Positions 20,618 to 21,727 of a stretch of DNA of 21,727 nucleotides are shown here, piece by piece (within the stretch, counting starts at the first letter, position 1; every line of letters starts with the position of its first letter). This stretch comes from JAIXRY01 sp964444515 (GTDB taxonomy: Bacteria; Patescibacteriota; Minisyncoccia; Phycocordibacterales; UBA9973). The stretch spans positions 1 to 21,727 of the forward strand of contig CAYUGY010000011.1 of assembly GCA_964444515.1 (NCBI GenBank), read 5' to 3'. The position numbers were made by a program, and so were the translations under genes. The notes beneath the pieces are model-generated. The model did not search any database, had not been told where the DNA came from, and saw only the letters and a program-made list of their open reading frames with translations.

Positions 20618-20795
20618 ATGCAAAAAATATAAACTAAATAATAACCGTAAGTAATTTGACACCAGTGGACACCTTTTCGAACTTACGATTATAATCCAGA
20701 GGATTATACAGACGAGAATAGTTGGCACAAATAGACAAATCGAACTTACCTACACACTATACCACAGCAATACAGATGTACCTAATACCTGTGTA
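20618..20795 (-). promoter_or_regulatory. Long structured leader and promoter of the RRM gene
   Basis: 178 bp without a gene. The best promoter is an extended -10 TG-G-TATAGT on the minus strand (20764 to 20756), giving a leader of about 132 nt. Inside are a perfect 8-bp inverted repeat TATAATCC/GGATTATA with an AGA loop (20690-20708), a 10-bp direct repeat TCGAACTTAC at 20677-20686 and 20740-20749, and a 7-bp inverted pair CGTAAGT (20646-20652) and ACTTACG (20681-20687). Alternative -10 boxes lie inside the inverted repeat, which would shorten the leader. A cold-responsive or self-regulated leader is inferred, not proven. Confidence 0.5.
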
Positions 20796-21467
20796 TTACC
20801 AATTTATCGGCTCTTTTCCATGTTTTTTGAGATAGTCATTACACTTGGAAAAATGCTTACAACCGAAGAATCCTGAGTGTGCCGAAAATGGCGATGGGTG
20901 CGGAGCTTCGAGTATGAGGTGTTTGGACTCATCAATCAAGACTTTTTTACTGCGTGCAAAATTGCCCCACAAGAGAAAGACAATATGTTCATGTTTGTCG
21001 GAAATTGTTTTGATAACCGTATCAGTAAATGCTTCCCAACCTTTGCCTTGGTGCGACGCAGGCAAACTTGCAACAACTGACAAAATCGCATTCGGCAAAA
21101 AGACACCTTGCTGTGCCCAAGTCTCAAGATTTCCATTTGTAAAATCTTTTTTGATTCCGAGATTGCTTTCAATTTCTTTGTAGATATTTTTGAGTGACGG
21201 TGGAAGCTTCACGCCATCTTGCACCGAGAAACACAATCCATGTGCCTGCCCTACTCCGTGATACGGATCTTGCCCGAGAATCACTACTTTGATTTTTGAA
21301 AATGACGTGAGTGAAAATGCATTAAACAAATCTTTTTCTGCAGGATAGATTGTTTTGGTTTTGTATTCACTTGTTACAAAAGTCATCAAATTTTTGAAAC
21401 TATCTGTTTCAAAATAATCACGCAAGACTGCTTCCCATTCTGGTTCGATTGAGATTTTTTTGTTCAT
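20796..21467 (-). CDS. ung: Uracil-DNA glycosylase
   Basis: 223 residues, family 1 UDG, usual length. It excises uracil from DNA and starts base excision repair. Catalytic water-activating Asp67 lies in GQDPYHG (residues 65-71); the active-site His190 lies in the loop HPSPFSAHSGFFG; the Phe/Asn pocket motif GLCFSV (76-81) and LLWGN are present. It follows the deaminase gene on the same strand with a 24-bp gap and no terminator, so they are probably co-transcribed. No clear Shine-Dalgarno sequence or strong promoter is seen between them. Confidence 0.97.
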   Translation of the reverse strand: MNKKISIEPEWEAVLRDYFETDSFKNLMTFVTSEYKTKTIYPAEKDLFNAFSLTSFSKIKVVILGQDPYHGVGQAHGLCFSVQDGVKLPPSLKNIYKEIESNLGIKKDFTNGNLETWAQQGVFLPNAILSVVASLPASHQGKGWEAFTDTVIKTISDKHEHIVFLLWGNFARSKKVLIDESKHLILEAPHPSPFSAHSGFFGCKHFSKCNDYLKKHGKEPINW

Positions 21468-21491
21468 AAAAATGTAGTAAGCCGAAATTAC

Positions 21492-21727
21492 TTATCTAAA
21501 TTCAGGACTCACATATGCATATGAAAGCTGATTGTATTCATCGGTTTGATACGCGCATACACCTTGCTCATGCCACAAAACAAATTCCTTGATACCACTA
21601 TCTAGTGCAAATCGACTACACACCGTACAGAGCGGTTCGTAACATTTAGTCATATTTTTATCACCATCTAGTCTCATAAAATAGATAGTCGATCCGACAA
21701 TCTTATCTGAATTATTTCTCAGTGTAT
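21492..21727 (-). CDS. Partial zinc deaminase (cytidine/dCMP deaminase-like), C-terminal part
   Basis: The reading frame stays open to the window edge on the minus strand, so the start lies outside. About 78 residues are visible. The zinc motif is YEPLCTVCSRFALDSGIKE, close to the [P]xCxxC...A...GI pattern of dCMP- and cytidine-type deaminases, where both Cys bind zinc; the glutamate/histidine half of the site would be upstream. A Met at 21677 could be taken as a start, but the frame upstream (ending SDKIVGSTIYF) continues the expected beta strand, so it is internal. Substrate is unknown. If it makes dUMP or related uracil products, pairing with ung downstream is sensible. Confidence 0.75.
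   Translation of the reverse strand, partial: TLRNNSDKIVGSTIYFMRLDGDKNMTKCYEPLCTVCSRFALDSGIKEFVLWHEQGVCAYQTDEYNQLSYAYVSPEFR

Noticed and set aside
20618..20728. Longer start for the RRM protein
   Set aside because: The extension covers the repeat-rich leader, has no RRM homology and would place RNP2 too far in. MSNKLFVGSL is the standard start.
21492..21677. Complete 61-residue gene starting at 21677
   Set aside because: The frame is open to the window edge and the residues upstream continue a deaminase-like strand, so it is the end of a longer gene.
1..21727. UGA read as Gly, as in Gracilibacteria/Absconditabacteria
   Set aside because: All conserved genes run full length to TAA or TAG with no in-frame UGA, so there is no sign of recoding.

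Overview
The window looks like a chromosomal piece of a Candidate Phyla Radiation (Patescibacteria) genome, most likely a parcubacterium. This is inferred, not searched. The reasons are low G+C, very small intergenic gaps, almost no Shine-Dalgarno sequences, extended -10 promoters placed almost directly on start codons, and a complete monoderm-style type IV pilus cluster with no PilQ secretin in view. UGA is not read as a sense codon in any gene, so the Gracilibacteria/Absconditabacteria code is not in use.

Layout. Positions 1-2200 (+) hold a small P-loop kinase-like protein and a DEAD-box RNA helicase with an RG/S-rich N-terminus. Positions 2220-3430 hold two convergent orphan genes with near-identical promoters: an unknown 128-residue protein and a membrane-anchored protein with an HEPN-like RNKIAH motif. 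Positions 3446-5230 (-) hold gatC-gatA, two subunits of the tRNA amidotransferase. A divergent HTH-like gene (+) follows, then ligA (-).

Positions 8068-19576 (all -) are the type IV pilus locus. In transcription order it reads pilM, pilN-like, pilO-like, a small PilP-like protein, pilB, a CheY-like receiver, pilT, pilC, major pilin, prepilin peptidase, then four minor pilins (FimT/GspH-, PilW/GspJ-, PilV/GspI- and PilX/GspK-like). Together these supply the actin-like platform, alignment proteins, extension and retraction motors, membrane platform, subunits and processing enzyme. comF, a competence-type phosphoribosyltransferase, diverges from pilM across 18 bp, which fits a pilus used for DNA uptake. 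The right end has an RRM RNA-binding protein with a long structured leader, uracil-DNA glycosylase, and the C-terminal part of a zinc deaminase that runs off the window.

Three patterns cut across the genes. First, TGnTATAmT-type extended -10 boxes lie 4-10 nt before many start codons, predicting leaderless or near-leaderless mRNAs. Second, degenerate heptameric tandem repeats (period 7) recur at several places: as inverted arms around terminators, in the pilC leader, in the 3' end of gatA and in a linker of ligA. Third, symmetric A-tract/T-tract hairpins can act as terminators in both directions. No tRNA, rRNA, CRISPR array, transposase or prophage gene was seen. No gap without a gene exceeds about 205 bp.
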